Assembly (NCBI RefSeq): GCF_000020685.1
Contig: NC_012527.1
Coordinates: forward strand, 148,001 to 212,000
Length of the DNA: 64,000 nucleotides
From: Deinococcus deserti VCD115
Lineage (GTDB): Bacteria > Deinococcota > Deinococci > Deinococcales > Deinococcaceae
Direction: 5' to 3'
Below the pieces are notes generated by a model. That model saw only the letters and a program-made list of their open reading frames with translations, did not search any database and was not told the origin of the DNA. Position numbers and translations under genes: made by a program. Shown in pieces: positions 9,373-22,777 of the stretch. Each line of letters opens with the position of its first letter. Position 1 is the stretch's first letter.

Positions 9373-9400
9373 GGGGTGCGGACGAAAATGTCCGCACCCC
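9373..9400 (+). terminator. Rho-independent-type hairpin after the protease pair
   Basis: A perfect 11-bp inverted repeat (GGGGTGCGGAC / GTCCGCACCCC) with a six-base loop GAAAAT starts ten bases after the second protease stop. It is followed by AATTCCCCCC rather than a clean T-run, so termination may be imperfect, but its strength and position fit an operon terminator. Confidence 0.75.
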
Positions 9401-9487
9401 AATTCCCCCCAACAAAAGACCTACAATGAGACCACTTACCTCTTTTTGCTCAGCCTGTCTCCCTCCTCCCGCGCCCCTGAGGACAGC

Positions 9488-13243
<3,756 letters not shown>

Positions 13244-13260
13244 GAAGAGGCCACAGACCA

Positions 13261-13287
13261 GAGCTTTGGCATCCCGGGTCAAAGCTC
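13261..13287 (+). terminator. Candidate hairpin terminator
   Basis: An 8-bp inverted repeat (GAGCTTTG / CAAAGCTC) with an 11-base loop begins 18 bases after the stop of the TPR/HD-GYP/GGDEF gene. No T-run follows. Position supports a terminator role; strength is moderate. Confidence 0.5.
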
Positions 13288-13588
13288 GCCTGTGCGGGAA
13301 GCAGGCTGCGTCCGCCCTGGCTCGAACTCATCATGAGCAGGCTCGAATAAGCTCCGTGCGTAGACCATACTGGTTTTCTTGAGAAGCACCTGTTTCAGTA
13401 GAGCTGGATGATACCCAGCGAGGCGGCACCGCGACCTGGCATGGGTACATCACGCAGTGTCTCGGCTGTAATCAGGAGTCACGCCGCTTCAGTCTCCATG
13501 CGGTCTGGGCGAAACTGAGGACAGCTTCTGGAAGCTCCCAGGGGGTTTTAGCAGCCTGCTAGTGTGATTCTGCCCTCGGAGGCGGTAT
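13288..13588. other. No supported gene
   Basis: About 300 bases between convergent genes with no coding frame of note. Confidence 0.4.
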
Positions 13589-13813
13589 TCAGGAGTGCGT
13601 CACACTCCACACGGTGTCGTTGCCGCCGTATCCACTGACCGCTTCGGGTGCGACAAGCCCGGCTGCCTGAAGTTCCTCCAGCGCTCGGTTAACCTCTGCC
13701 CGGTCACGTTGCAGCAGCGCAGCCAATTCGTCTGCACTCCGGGGCTTCTGGTGTTCCTGCTGCAGAAACTCAAGGACATGCGTTGCAACTGCGGACAGTG
13801 ACGATGAGGCCAT
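13589..13813 (-). CDS. Small winged-helix-like DNA-binding protein
   Basis: A 74-residue protein whose sequence fits a helix-turn-helix/winged fold: a first helix (SAVATHVLEFLQQEHQ), a turn and positioning helix (RSADELAALLQRD), a recognition helix (AEVNRALEELQAAGLV) and a short wing (YGGNDTVWSV). This spacing resembles MarR/ArsR-like or replication-associated minimal wHTH proteins. It probably binds DNA, but there is no sensor part. Its start lies one base beyond the stop of a small upstream frame, so the two could be translationally coupled. Family is not assigned. Confidence 0.65.
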   Translation of the reverse strand: MASSSLSAVATHVLEFLQQEHQKPRSADELAALLQRDRAEVNRALEELQAAGLVAPEAVSGYGGNDTVWSVTHS

Positions 13814-13814
13814 A

Positions 13815-14003
13815 TCACAGTGTGTCTGCCACCTTGCTCAGCAGTGCATGCTTATCCTTTACGTACTGTCCATTCTGATACCGAGAAGTGGCGCTTCCTT
13901 CACCAGAGGAGCCAAAGCTGGAGCCGGATGCCTCCCTGCTTCCTTCCGGGCCGGCTTCAAAGCCTGTAAGCCCCTGCGATCTCAGTCCGTGTTGGGAAAC
14001 CAC
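13815..14003 (-). CDS. Possible small Ser/Gly-rich protein ahead of the winged-helix gene
   Basis: A 62-residue frame from a GTG start, ending directly before the winged-helix gene. It has a Gly/Ser-rich middle (GSSFGSSGEGS) and a charged C-terminal helix (KDKHALLSKVADTL). Just upstream and partly overlapping, 13957-14196 holds another minus-strand frame in a different phase (ending HMKHELATADAASP), so the two may be halves of one frameshifted gene. No family is recognised. Tight spacing to the next gene is the main support. Confidence 0.35.
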   Translation of the reverse strand: MVSQHGLRSQGLTGFEAGPEGSREASGSSFGSSGEGSATSRYQNGQYVKDKHALLSKVADTL

Positions 14004-14395
14004 AGGGGCTGGCAGCGTCTGCCGTAGCGAGTTCGTGCTTCATGTGGGGGCCGAGTTTTTTTATCTCCAGAACGGTACCTAGAGAGCCTGAATAGCCTGC
14101 AACAGGCGCGTGGCCTGTCCTGGCGATCAGTGCCGTTTGGGACACGAAGTCGCTGTCTCCTCCTGGCGGCACAGCTGGATTCCCAAACGTCACCATCGAA
14201 CCAATGGTCCAGACCGTTTTGAACGAGGCTGACCTACCGGGAATGGGTCCGTATCAACGACATGGCCGGTGGGGCTGCAGGGTATCCTGCCTGACGTGCC
14301 GGACTGCATTCTGCTGCCTTTGACACAGCAAAAGCTCCTGACGCTTCTCAGGATTCCGGGACTGTGAGCTGAGTTAGGCAAGACGTTGGGCAGGC

Positions 14396-15925
14396 ATGAG
14401 AGTGTTTGATATGTCTGCTTCCACTTTTCAGTTCGACAACACCTATGCACGGGACCTGCAGGGCTTCTACGCGCCCTGGAAACCGGCTCCCGTTCCTTCG
14501 CCGAGCTTGCTGTTCTTCAACCGGGAACTGGCACTTGAGCTGGGACTGGATCCCAAGGTACTGGACGGGCCCGAAGGTGCCGCTATCTTCGCCGGTAACC
14601 AGGTTCCTGAAGGGGCCGAACCGCTCGCGCAGGCCTATGCCGGACACCAGTTCGGCGCATTCTCACCTCAACTGGGTGACGGGCGGGCCCTGCTGTTGGG
14701 CGAGGTTATCGATCGGCTCAACCGGCGCCGCGACATCATGCTCAAAGGCTCGGGCCGCACACCGTTTTCGAGGGGAGGCGACGGGAAGGCGGCCATTGGC
14801 CCCATGTTGCGTGAGGTGCTGATCGGCGAAGCCATGCATGCGCTCGGGATCCCGACCACACGCGCACTTGCCGTAGCGGGCACAGGTGAGCCTGTCTACC
14901 GCGAGCAGCCTCTGCCCGGTGCCGTTCTGACTCGCGTGGCGGCGAGCCATCTGCGCATAGGCACATTCGAGTACTTCAACGCCCGTGGCGAAACGCAACG
15001 GGTCCGGCAGCTTGCCGACTACGCCATTGCCCGGCATGATCCGGATCTCGAAGGTACCAGCGACCGGTATCTTGCCCTGCTGCGGCGTGTGGCCCAGCGG
15101 CAAGCAGAACTCATTGCCCAGTGGATGAATGTCGGATTCATTCACGGCGTGATGAACACCGACAACGTAACGATTTCCGGCGAGACGATCGACTACGGGC
15201 CGTGTGCCTTCATGGAAGCATACGACCCGGACGCGGTGTTCAGCTCCATTGACCATAGTGGGCGCTACGCCTACAGCAACCAGCCGCTCATTGCGCGCTG
15301 GAGTCTGGCACGCTTTGCCGAGACCCTGCTGCTGCTTATCGCTGAAGACGAGAGCAAAGCCGCCGTATCAAAGGCCATTGGTCAGGCGACTGAGGTGATC
15401 GATGCATTCCCCGAGTGGTACGCCGCCGCGCTGTTGAAAGGTCAGAGACAGAAGCTGGGCCTGCAACGTAGCGCGGGGAGCGACGATGAGGCGGACCGCA
15501 CGCTCGCAGCCGACTGGCTGACGCTGCTGCACCAACACCGGGTGGACTTCACCCTTGGGTGGCGCAGGCTTGCAGATGCGGCGGGCGGCGACGACCAGCC
15601 GCTCCGGGCCCTCTTTCCTTATCCGCAGGCTCCCGACGCGTGGCTTGTCCGCTGGCGAGCGCGCCTCGAGCGCGAAGACGGACATGCCCTGGAACGGAGT
15701 GACCGGGCCGAGCGCATGCGCCGCGTCAACCCGGTGGTCATCCCGCGCAACCACCGGGTTGAGGAAGCGTTGTCGGCGGCTTCTGAATACGAGGATCTCG
15801 CCCCTTTCACGCGCCTGCTGACTGCGCTGAAGCGGCCCTACGACGAGTCGCAGGATCAGGCCGAATACACCGAACCGGCCCGCACTGAGGTAACAGCCTG
15901 TTACCGCACGTTTTGCGGCACCTGA
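14396..15925 (+). CDS. selO: SelO/YdiU-family protein adenylyltransferase
   Basis: Pseudokinase-fold enzyme that in characterised relatives transfers AMP from ATP to protein hydroxyls (AMPylation), linked to oxidative stress. The 509 residues match the family along their length: N-terminal FDNTYARDLQGFYAPW, the AGHQFGAFSPQLGDGRA block, the nucleotide loop KGSGRTPFSRGGDGKAA, the metal/catalytic region HGVMNTDNVTISGETIDYG, and the conserved end TFCGT, where SelO proteins carry a conserved near-C-terminal Cys. Length is near the family norm. Two starts are possible, ATG at 14396 or 14411; neither has a strong ribosome site. The gene stands alone. A short hairpin (CGTGAC/GTCACG) lies about 20 bases after the stop and may be a weak terminator. 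Confidence 0.93.
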   Translation: MRVFDMSASTFQFDNTYARDLQGFYAPWKPAPVPSPSLLFFNRELALELGLDPKVLDGPEGAAIFAGNQVPEGAEPLAQAYAGHQFGAFSPQLGDGRALLLGEVIDRLNRRRDIMLKGSGRTPFSRGGDGKAAIGPMLREVLIGEAMHALGIPTTRALAVAGTGEPVYREQPLPGAVLTRVAASHLRIGTFEYFNARGETQRVRQLADYAIARHDPDLEGTSDRYLALLRRVAQRQAELIAQWMNVGFIHGVMNTDNVTISGETIDYGPCAFMEAYDPDAVFSSIDHSGRYAYSNQPLIARWSLARFAETLLLLIAEDESKAAVSKAIGQATEVIDAFPEWYAAALLKGQRQKLGLQRSAGSDDEADRTLAADWLTLLHQHRVDFTLGWRRLADAAGGDDQPLRALFPYPQAPDAWLVRWRARLEREDGHALERSDRAERMRRVNPVVIPRNHRVEEALSAASEYEDLAPFTRLLTALKRPYDESQDQAEYTEPARTEVTACYRTFCGT

Positions 15926-16961
15926 CAACGCGAGAAGAGGAAAGCGTGACTTTCGTCACGTCCTGCCAATGAAGATCCGTGAAATGTCAGCCGGGCGGGG
16001 AGCATGATGCCCCTGCCCGACTTTCTCGCATTGGCTGCCAGCCAATCAGCAGCCCTGCATGACGGTAGTCAGGGCTTCCAGCGAAGGCGAGGGGAGCAGG
16101 AACTCGCAGCTGTCTGTGGTTTGACCCTAGGGTCGTAGGGTATGGCTGAACGCGCGCGGCGTCCCTGGGCGGTACACACACGAGCGAGCAGCGCACCTGG
16201 TCGAGCAGTGACTCGGCATGGTCGCGCCGGAATCGCCACGTCTGGATTTGGGGGCGTCGGGTTCGGTTATGGTTTCTGGTGCCAGGTCGATTCACCCGCG
16301 GCTTCTATCTCTGCGTGGTAACAGGCACGCAGGGCAACAGTCAGCGAAGTCATTTGTGGTGGAGCGCGGATCAATTTGAAGAGAGCCTGACGGAGCACCT
16401 CTGCACGACAGGATTGCGCTGAGCAGTGACGGCCGAAGGACGATCATCTCCGAAGTCCTGACCTGAGCACGGAGGAGCATCATACGGTGAACTCTGGAAC
16501 TGGACGTGAACGCGGCGCGGAGACAAGTGAGGTACAGCTGGAACCACACGCCCAACTCCACACTTCCCGTCACCCAAGGTTCTTGTCATGGCCATCACGG
16601 TAATGAGCCTGGACGAACTTCGCATCATCTCTGGACTCCACCCCTCTTCCTTCTGATGACTCTTTTCGAAGATAAGATCCCGCCACCGAATCTGGTTCCC
16701 GATGAGGAGAGCCCGGAACCACCCTTTTCTAGAGCAGTCCGCAGCGACCGGAACGAACGAGTGATTGAGCGTAGATGGGTAGACCCGGCATTTCCTACTT
16801 GTCACAGGAGAGCTGAAGTGCTGATCAATAGTCGCTCGTTGACCCAGCTAAAGATGATCTCACCACGTGGTACACCCCGTTCGGTCCTGCTGGAGTAATG
16901 ATGGAATCGTCCACTTAGTCTGGCGTTTGTACACGTTTGGTTTGGGTTTTAGGAGATCGCC
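15926..16961. other. Long stretch without a reliable gene
   Basis: About 1 kb between selO and the IS-split lipoprotein gene. Several 90-145 residue frames exist on both strands but none shows a domain, a signal peptide or a ribosome site. The last 50 bases carry the upstream region and the ribosome site (AGGAG at 16951-16955) of the next gene. Confidence 0.4.
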
Positions 16962-17087
16962 ATGCTGCCTCTACCAGTCCAATGCAGCCTCTTATGGCCA
17001 GCCCTCGCTCTTGCACTCGCTGCCTGCGGGCCCGCTACCCCCCCGGCCAGTCATGACCCGTATGGTGGCGGTGTGCTCAGCAGCTGA
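16962..17087 (+). pseudogene. NPCBM lipoprotein gene, 5' fragment cut off by the IS
   Basis: An ATG at 16962 with AGGAG about six bases upstream opens a signal peptide with a strong lipobox (ALALAACGP). After 38 codons (…HDPYGGGV) the frame enters the IS and stops within it at 17087. Removing the IS and one copy of the 9-bp duplication joins this fragment in frame to the sequence at 18261 (SYPWQLTRPAG), restoring a 349-residue lipoprotein. The fragment alone would give a 41-residue lipopeptide of no evident use. Confidence 0.85.
17067..17075 (+). repeat. Left copy of 9-bp target-site duplication
   Basis: GGCGGTGTG directly abuts the left end of the IS; the same nine bases follow its right end. 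Confidence 0.9.
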
Positions 17088-17097
17088 CACTTTGAGA
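17076..17097 (+). repeat. Left terminal inverted repeat of the IS
   Basis: Twenty-two bases that match the reverse complement of 18230-18251 with one mismatch (T/C at the eighteenth base). Confidence 0.9.
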
Positions 17098-17119
17098 GAA
17101 ATGGCGTCCTGAACGCGAT

Positions 17120-18250
17120 ATGGCAGCACAAAGGGCGGTATCAAGCCCTGTGACGAACAGAGATACCGCCCTGCTGCATGCTGACACGCTGGCCGCTCAT
17201 CTGAAAACCCGTCTGCCACACCGTCGTCTGGATGCCCTCCGGAGACTGGCCGAAGTGCTCCTGGCACTCCTCCAGGCGGAGTCCACGCTGCACCGCAAAA
17301 TTGCGCTTCACCTGCCCCGTGACGCGTCCCTCGACTCCAAGACCCGCGTGGTGGCGCGCACCCTCCATGATGCGCAGTTGACCTCGCAGGACGTTCTCGA
17401 CGTCCTGCTCCCGCTGATCCCCGAGGACAAGCTGACCCTGGTGATGGACCGCACCACCTGGCACTACGGACAGACCCCACTGAACATCATGGTGCTGGGC
17501 GCGATCCTGGGTGGCGCGGTGGTTCCGCTCGTCTGGACGGTGTTGCCTCACCAGGGCAACAGCAGCACCGCGGCACGCATCCTGCTGGTCTCCCGACTGC
17601 TGAAGGTGCTGCCCGCATCGCGCTGGGCGGTGCTGATCGCGGACCGGGAGTTCATCGGGCAGGAATGGTGCTCATTCCTGCGCTGGAAACGGATTCGACA
17701 GTGCCTGCGCATTCGGGAGAACACTCGCATTGACGACGAACTGGCCCGTGACCTGTTCGCTGGTCTGCACCCCGGTGAAGTGCGCACCCTGTTCGAACGC
17801 ACCTGGGTGTACGGGGGGTGGATGCAGGTGGTCATCACCCTGTCCCCCGCGGGGGATAGGGTGATCGTCGCCTCGGATTTGCCCGTGCTGGACGTGCTAC
17901 GAACGTACCGGAAGAGGTGGAGAATTGAAAGCACCTTCTCCGCTTTAAAGTCGCGCGGGTTGAATCTGGAATCCACACACATGACGGCAGCGGACCGGAT
18001 TTCCAGGCTGTTCGGCTTGCTGTGCATTGCACTGGCCTGGATGGTGCGAGTGGGCCACGATGAGCAGGGAACCGACCTGCTGACGGTGGACAAACGGGGT
18101 CGCTTGGCTCAAAGCCGGGCGAGGAGCGGCTGGACGCAGCTCAGTCAGGCGGTGCGCTGGTCCCTGGACGCCTTCTGGGCGCACCTTGAGCTCCTGAAAA
18201 CTCCCTTTTCAGTGGCAGGTACGCAAAAATCTCGAAGTGTCAGCTGCTGA
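17120..18250 (+). CDS. IS4-family DDE transposase
   Basis: A 376-residue transposase that cuts and joins the IS ends. The DDE triad can be placed: first Asp in LVMDRTTW, second Asp in LIADREF, and Glu in the IS4 signature [15 protein letters not shown] (the Y-R-E-K pattern). Length is in the usual IS4 range and no frameshift is seen. The start is the ATG at 17120, 23 bases inside the left inverted repeat; the stop TGA (18248-18250) falls within the right repeat, a compact arrangement. The C-terminal half is repeated in diverged form at 28859-29302. Confidence 0.93.
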   Translation: MAAQRAVSSPVTNRDTALLHADTLAAHLKTRLPHRRLDALRRLAEVLLALLQAESTLHRKIALHLPRDASLDSKTRVVARTLHDAQLTSQDVLDVLLPLIPEDKLTLVMDRTTWHYGQTPLNIMVLGAILGGAVVPLVWTVLPHQGNSSTAARILLVSRLLKVLPASRWAVLIADREFIGQEWCSFLRWKRIRQCLRIRENTRIDDELARDLFAGLHPGEVRTLFERTWVYGGWMQVVITLSPAGDRVIVASDLPVLDVLRTYRKRWRIESTFSALKSRGLNLESTHMTAADRISRLFGLLCIALAWMVRVGHDEQGTDLLTVDKRGRLAQSRARSGWTQLSQAVRWSLDAFWAHLELLKTPFSVAGTQKSRSVSC

Positions 18251-18251
18251 G
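18230..18251 (-). repeat. Right terminal inverted repeat of the IS
   Basis: Inverted partner of 17076-17097; it contains the transposase stop codon. Confidence 0.9.
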
Positions 18252-18260
18252 GGCGGTGTG
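18252..18260 (+). repeat. Right copy of 9-bp target-site duplication
   Basis: GGCGGTGTG repeated immediately after the right end of the IS. Confidence 0.9.
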
Positions 18261-19196
18261 AGTTACCCATGGCAGTTGACCCGTCCTGCCGGTCACCTCA
18301 CACCGCAGCGTCTTACCGCCACCGAGAACAATCTGTACTTCGAGACGATCCTGGATGGGAAAAATGCTTGGGGACCCATTGAAGTCAACCGGAGCAATGG
18401 CGAGCAGGCGGCGGGGGACGGCAACCCGCTCACTCTCAACGGAAACACCTATCCAGTCGGTTTCGGGACGCATGCTGGCAGTGACATGCACTTCAGTCTT
18501 CAGGGGACCAACGGCGCTACCTGCACCCGCTTCACCAGCCTGATCGGAGTGGACGACGAAGTAGGCAACCGAGGCAGCGTCGTGTTCCAGGTATACCTCG
18601 ACGGAATGCTGGCCTACGACAGTGGCACGATGACCGGCGCCAGCCCTAGCCGGCAGGTGGACCTTGACCTCACCGACAAGCGGGACCTGCGCCTGGTCGT
18701 CACAGACGCGGGTGACGGCATCAATTACGACCACGCCGACTGGGCCATGCCAAAGGTCCATTGCGTATTCTCCGGGCGGGCCATTGACTACCGCTTCCGG
18801 TTCGTCCCTGAAACCGTGCAGGCCCCTAACGGGGAAACGGTGACCGCAACCCTGGTCGTGGAAGACGCCGGTGTTGACAGCATGGGCGCTCCAAGCGGCC
18901 CAGTTGCGTTCCAGCTGGCTATCCGCATGTCCAGTCTGCCCCTTAGCATTCAGCTGGTCGAGCCAGAACGGATGTACAGTGCGGTGAATTTTCCCGCGCA
19001 GTTTCCCGTAAAAGTTCGGCTTAATGCCGCTCCCGGCACAGGCGGATTGCTGCGCATTGAATTTGTGCCGAACCTGGAAGATTTCTCCCCCTTCTTCGGG
19101 TTAAGCCACCGCTTCAACCTCTACTGGAATGTCGTGCCACCACAGAGAACACAACTCAGTTTCCCCCTGAAGAAGTCGGTGCTGACAAGCAGGTGA
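18261..19196 (+). pseudogene. NPCBM/NEW2-domain lipoprotein gene, 3' fragment after the IS
   Basis: This 311-codon remainder of the interrupted lipoprotein carries an NPCBM/NEW2 carbohydrate-binding-type module, seen as NPLTLNGNTYPVGFGTHAGS, FTSLIGVDDEVGNRGSVVF and VDLDLTDKRDLRLVVTDAGDG near its N-terminal half, followed by a beta-rich C-terminal region of unknown type. NPCBM modules usually bind cell-surface or secreted glycans. A GTG at 18237 inside the IS end opens the same frame, but the product would lack the signal peptide, so export is lost. The coding sequence itself shows no further damage, indicating that the insertion is recent. Confidence 0.85.
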
Positions 19197-19532
19197 GTGC
19201 TGCCTCCCAAAACCGGTCCCGACCCAGTCAGTGCAGGGTTCAGCCGGGTGTCGGGGTCACGGGTGGGCAGAAAGGATCGCGACCATCATGGTGCACCTGA
19301 TTACGCTGGAAGAGGTGAAGTGTACGCGCCGTAGGCACCAATTGGGCATCCCAACCGTAGAAGAAAGAGGCTCCACCATTGACCTACATGCCCAACGGCC
19401 GGGGTCATGTGGATTCACGGGCGTGTCGTGAAGGTCTGCTGATGTGGTCGGATGGCGTGCACCTCCAGGACTCGTCGGCTAAGCAGCAACTCGTGACGTG
19501 ATTTCGTGGCTGTGCCTGCGCTCCGGTAGTGG
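19197..19532. other. No supported gene
   Basis: About 340 bases with no recognisable gene; likely eroded sequence between convergent genes. Confidence 0.4.
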
Positions 19533-19901
19533 TTACTTCCCACCGGGGGTCATAAAGACGGTCACTGTCAGTTGGCCGCTCACCATTTCATCCTCGTACG
19601 AAAGCGTGCAGGTCATCAGCGACCGCTGGAGTCCTATCCGGTTTCCTCCCTTTGATTCCATAAAGGAGTAGGAAACGCCGGTTGCCCGGTCAATGAACTG
19701 ACCGCCGAATCCGAAGGGGATAAGGTTGCTGTTGGAACCGGTGATATGACCGGACGTGTAGGTGCCATTTCCTCTCACCTCGGCCTCATACGTTGCGCCG
19801 CCGCAGCTCAGGGGAATCACAGTGGATTTTTTGGGAGCTGCGCTGGCAAGGCCCCCCAGGAGAACACAAGAAAGTAGACCGGCACTATACAGATCTCGCA
19901 T
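19533..19901 (-). CDS. Small secreted protein of unknown function
   Basis: A 122-residue protein with a clean Sec signal peptide (about 1-21, cleavage after LASA). The mature part is beta-rich, with two cysteines (LSCGGATYEAE and MTCTLSYEDE) that could form one disulfide. The start is well defined: AAAGGAGGAAGTT precedes the ATG at 19901. No known domain is recognised. It stands alone, divergent from the eroded region to its right. Confidence 0.75.
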   Translation of the reverse strand: MRDLYSAGLLSCVLLGGLASAAPKKSTVIPLSCGGATYEAEVRGNGTYTSGHITGSNSNLIPFGFGGQFIDRATGVSYSFMESKGGNRIGLQRSLMTCTLSYEDEMVSGQLTVTVFMTPGGK

Positions 19902-20601
19902 AACTTCCTCCTTTCCATCTTTTTAATTCGGCTCACAAAATATAATTTTTGGGATTTGAACAATGGCCAGTCATTCTTTCAGGGCTTCGCGGTCAAGGTT
20001 TGGAGCTTATTCTTGCGTCCGTACGCTGGAGGAAGTTTTAAAACCTGGATGACTGTTTGGTATCTGCACTTTTGCTTGGGAAAGATGGGGTCCACAGAGG
20101 ATGACGTCACTCTGCTTTGCCAAGGGCACCCTGAAGGCGGAATCGCAGATACCATGGATGAGGTTCGTCAGGTCTGCTCACCCCTGGAACTTATGACTGC
20201 TGGTAGATCATCAGGAAGAGGTACTTCAAATGCCCTTCCTTCATGTAGCGCTTTTCCAACGTCACCGGTAACAGCAGAGAAGCTGAAGTCCAGAGCAGTG
20301 ACTGTCCCGAGTCTCCTTCTGAACCCAAGCCGAGTAGGCTGCCCACCCACGGCCAGGCCCATGGCCAGATGGAACTTTCGAGAAGACGTGCGCTCAATCG
20401 CGGAACTTCGCGTTCAGGGCGCTGTATTCCAGCAGTGATACAACTCCCGTAGGCTCCATGCAGCCCTGGAGTATGCCTACCCTTGGGATAAACTGGTCGC
20501 GTCGGGGAAGTCTCTTTTCTTCGTTTGACGGGATTTCTGGAGCTCTACCGCCCGTGTCGTGGGCTCCAGGATGCCTGCCAGGGACCTATTGGAGGATCAA
20601 C
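19902..20601. other. Eroded region, possible membrane-protein remnant
   Basis: No intact gene. On the minus strand, 20191-20397 reads as a hydrophobic C-terminal tail (IWPWAWPWVGSLLGLG, LLWTSASLLLPVTLEKRY, YLFLMIYQQS) that looks like the end of a membrane protein with its N-terminal part lost. This is a weak call; no family is recognised. Confidence 0.3.
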
Positions 20602-20934
20602 ATGAAACGGCTGACACCCAAGGAGCTCAACACACTCAACAGCAGCCGGAAGGCGCCCGTCACTGTGGATGTGCGGAGCTCAGAAGAATTCGAGGCGGGT
20701 CATGTGGACGGTGCCTTGAACATCCCCATTACAGACCTTCCGCAGCGACTGGGAGAGCTTCCAAAAGACCGTCCGGTGGTCACGTATTGCAACATGTTCC
20801 ACCCGGGAGCGTCGCGAGGCGAGAAAGCGGCGGCGCAGCTGCTGGAACTGGGGTTTGATGCTGGAGTGCTGGAGGGTGGATACCCCGCATGGAAGGATGC
20901 GGGTGCAGCTGACCCAGCGCCGGAAAACAAGTGA
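20602..20934 (+). CDS. Single-domain rhodanese-like sulfurtransferase
   Basis: A 110-residue protein consisting of one rhodanese domain: VTVDVRSSEEFEAGHVDGA (the family entry motif), then the active-site loop with Cys63 (VTYCNMFHPGASRGE) and the C-terminal EGGYPAWKDAG signature. It would carry a persulfide on Cys63 in sulfur transfer or cyanide detoxification; the active loop is longer than the usual six residues, as in some single-domain rhodaneses. The start is the ATG at 20602 with GGAGG six bases upstream; the in-frame extension to 20458 looks non-coding. No operon partners are seen. Confidence 0.9.
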   Translation: MKRLTPKELNTLNSSRKAPVTVDVRSSEEFEAGHVDGALNIPITDLPQRLGELPKDRPVVTYCNMFHPGASRGEKAAAQLLELGFDAGVLEGGYPAWKDAGAADPAPENK

Positions 20935-21499
20935 ACGAAGCCGGAAAGGTCACAGTCGGTGAACGGCCGCCTGGGTGGGCGATACGATGCTTACCGTCAT
21001 TGTCATCTTCCGGCGCCCCCATCTCCCCGAGATTGATTGAGCTGGTTGGACTTCAGGAAGGCATCGATCAGCAGTTGGCAATTGAAGGCGTCACACTGTC
21101 CGATACTCCTGATCCGGTTAGCTCGTTGGCGTCGAGCACACGCTCTTAGGGACACCCAGCCATGAAGTTTGAAGCTGAAAAAGTCACTCTGCGTGTCGAA
21201 TCTTCACCTCGCATGCTCATCACCTGCTTTGGTAGGTTAACTGACATCTCGCAGTTTTTGAGAAGCTGTTTGGGACGGCCTTTTATTCCCAGGATGGGCT
21301 GTGAGGCTAAAAGAACAGCGTTCCAGACAGCTCTATTCTGATATGTTGCCATGCTTTTCAAGGAAGCGGCATCGTGCCTCTTTTAAAGTCTTCCTTGACT
21401 TGCTCTTGGATGGGCTTGGCGACCATTGCTGCAGCGGATGACCGTAAAATCCCCTTCAGCCATCAACCATTTTCTAAACAATACGAGTTGCAACACGCG
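20935..21499. other. No supported gene
   Basis: About 560 bases with only short frames lacking any recognisable feature, leading into the transposase remnant. Confidence 0.4.
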
Positions 21500-22164
21500 G
21501 CACCTGTGATTGGTGAAGCGCCAGCATTCCTTAGCGACCTTCCGCGGATTCTGGCGGGTGTCGCCCCTCCAACGGCTGCGAGTGGATCTGCTTGTGGACC
21601 TGACCAGCCTGGAACAGAGCAGTAAGTTCAGTGTCCGGGACGCGCATCTGCTGGTGCTGTTCGTGTGTTATAGAGCGCTTTGCTTACCTTGGGCGTTTCA
21701 GGTCTGGCGCGGGAAAGGTACATCGTCACCCGCACAGCCGCCTCTGAAACTGCTGCGGATCACACCACACGATTTGCTTGATGGGAAACGTCGGCCTCGT
21801 CTGTATGCCGATGGAGGCTTTTAAATGACTTGCTTTATTCAGGGCATGTCGGACCAGAGCTTGAAATTCGTGATTGGTGTGCGGTTACCCGCCGCCTGGA
21901 CTATGGGCGACAGGTGCGTGACCTGATGGTGCGAGGAGTCTGGTGCAACCCACGGGGCTGCACCAGACAAAAGAAACAGAACAGCGGTTCATGATGTCCA
22001 ACCTCGACCTGAGCGGCATCTACCGGGCGCGTACCGGAAAACGGCGCTGGCGGATAGAAGCTTTTTTCAAAACGGTTAAAGGTTGGTTTGGCATCGCCAG
22101 TGTCCTCCTGATCCCGTGCTTGACGGTCTCCCCCATTCAGACCCTATGTAGCTTTCGATCTTGA
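21500..22164 (+). pseudogene. IS4-type transposase remnant, frameshifted
   Basis: Pieces of one transposase appear in order but in different frames: RFW.VSPLQRLRVDLLVDLTSLE, then LVLFVCYRALCLPWAFQVWRG and LLRITPHDLLDGKRRPRLYADGGF, then around 21860-21930 fragments resembling LKFVIGVR and DYGRQVRDLMVRG, and finally RARTGKRRWRIEAFFKTVKGWFG, which carries the Y/R-E-K signature of IS4-like enzymes. At least two frameshifts and stops separate the pieces. It is a different lineage from the IS at 17076. Terminal repeats were not found. Confidence 0.65.
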
Positions 22165-22348
22165 ATTACCTCCTGATTCCGCAAGCCATCGAGAAAAGTT
22201 TCAGAGGGTGAACCTCATGAGGGGAGGCCTAACCATCCGAACCCCACCATTCCGCATATACCCTGTCAGACCAGGATCATCACAAACGGCATGGCTGTCC
22301 TGCCAGCTGGAAAAAGCCAGTTTCATTACTGATCTGAGGGAGTTCGTC

Positions 22349-22777
22349 ATGAAATCGAGGAAACAGATGGCCTTAGCGTTGTTCCTCTCCGTACCGCTCG
22401 TTGCTGCGGCACAAAGCGCGGTCCCCCTGAGCGGGATCATCGGCTGGACAGGCAGATTTACCAGTCTCACGCGTCCAACGAGCGGCACGGTGGTTGTGTT
22501 TCAGAATCGCGATGGGCGCACGCACCTGCTTCTGCACCGCTTCAAGACACAGAGCGATCAGAACCTGCAAGTCTGGCTGTATAAAAACGTTCCCAGGCGG
22601 GGGGATCAGAACCTTGCCCCCAGTGGCTCGGCCCTGAAACTCGGTGAATTGACCCAGTTTGGGGGTGACTTCGAGTTCGCTCTTCCCAGCGGCGTCGATA
22701 TGCTCGCCGGATATAAAAGTGTTGTCATCTGGAACGACCAGGTGAAGAGGGTGTTTGGCGTGGCGCCGCTGGAGTGA
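22349..22777 (+). CDS. Secreted DM13-domain protein
   Basis: A 142-residue exported protein: signal peptide (about 1-21, ending VAAAQS) followed by a single DM13 domain (FTSLTRPTSGTVVVFQ, LQVWLYKN, YKSVVIWNDQVKRVFGVAPL). DM13 domains are proposed to take part in electron transfer and normally carry a conserved Cys in the motif Y-K-x-V-V-I-W-C; here that position is Asn, so a redox role is doubtful. The start is the ATG at 22349, preceded by GAGGGAG; the open frame upstream to 22208 has no such site. No partners nearby. Confidence 0.8.
   Translation: MKSRKQMALALFLSVPLVAAAQSAVPLSGIIGWTGRFTSLTRPTSGTVVVFQNRDGRTHLLLHRFKTQSDQNLQVWLYKNVPRRGDQNLAPSGSALKLGELTQFGGDFEFALPSGVDMLAGYKSVVIWNDQVKRVFGVAPLE

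Larger units (their letters stand above)
17076..18251 (+). mobile_element. Intact IS4-family insertion sequence, 1176 bp
   Basis: The element is bounded by 22-bp terminal inverted repeats (CTCAGCAGCTGACACTTTGA… at the left, one mismatch to the right end) and a perfect 9-bp direct duplication of the target. It holds one transposase gene whose stop lies inside the right repeat. Ends, duplication and full-length transposase all look intact, so it may be active or recently so. A diverged, truncated relative lies at 28858-29324, where the same terminal sequence can be seen. Confidence 0.93.
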
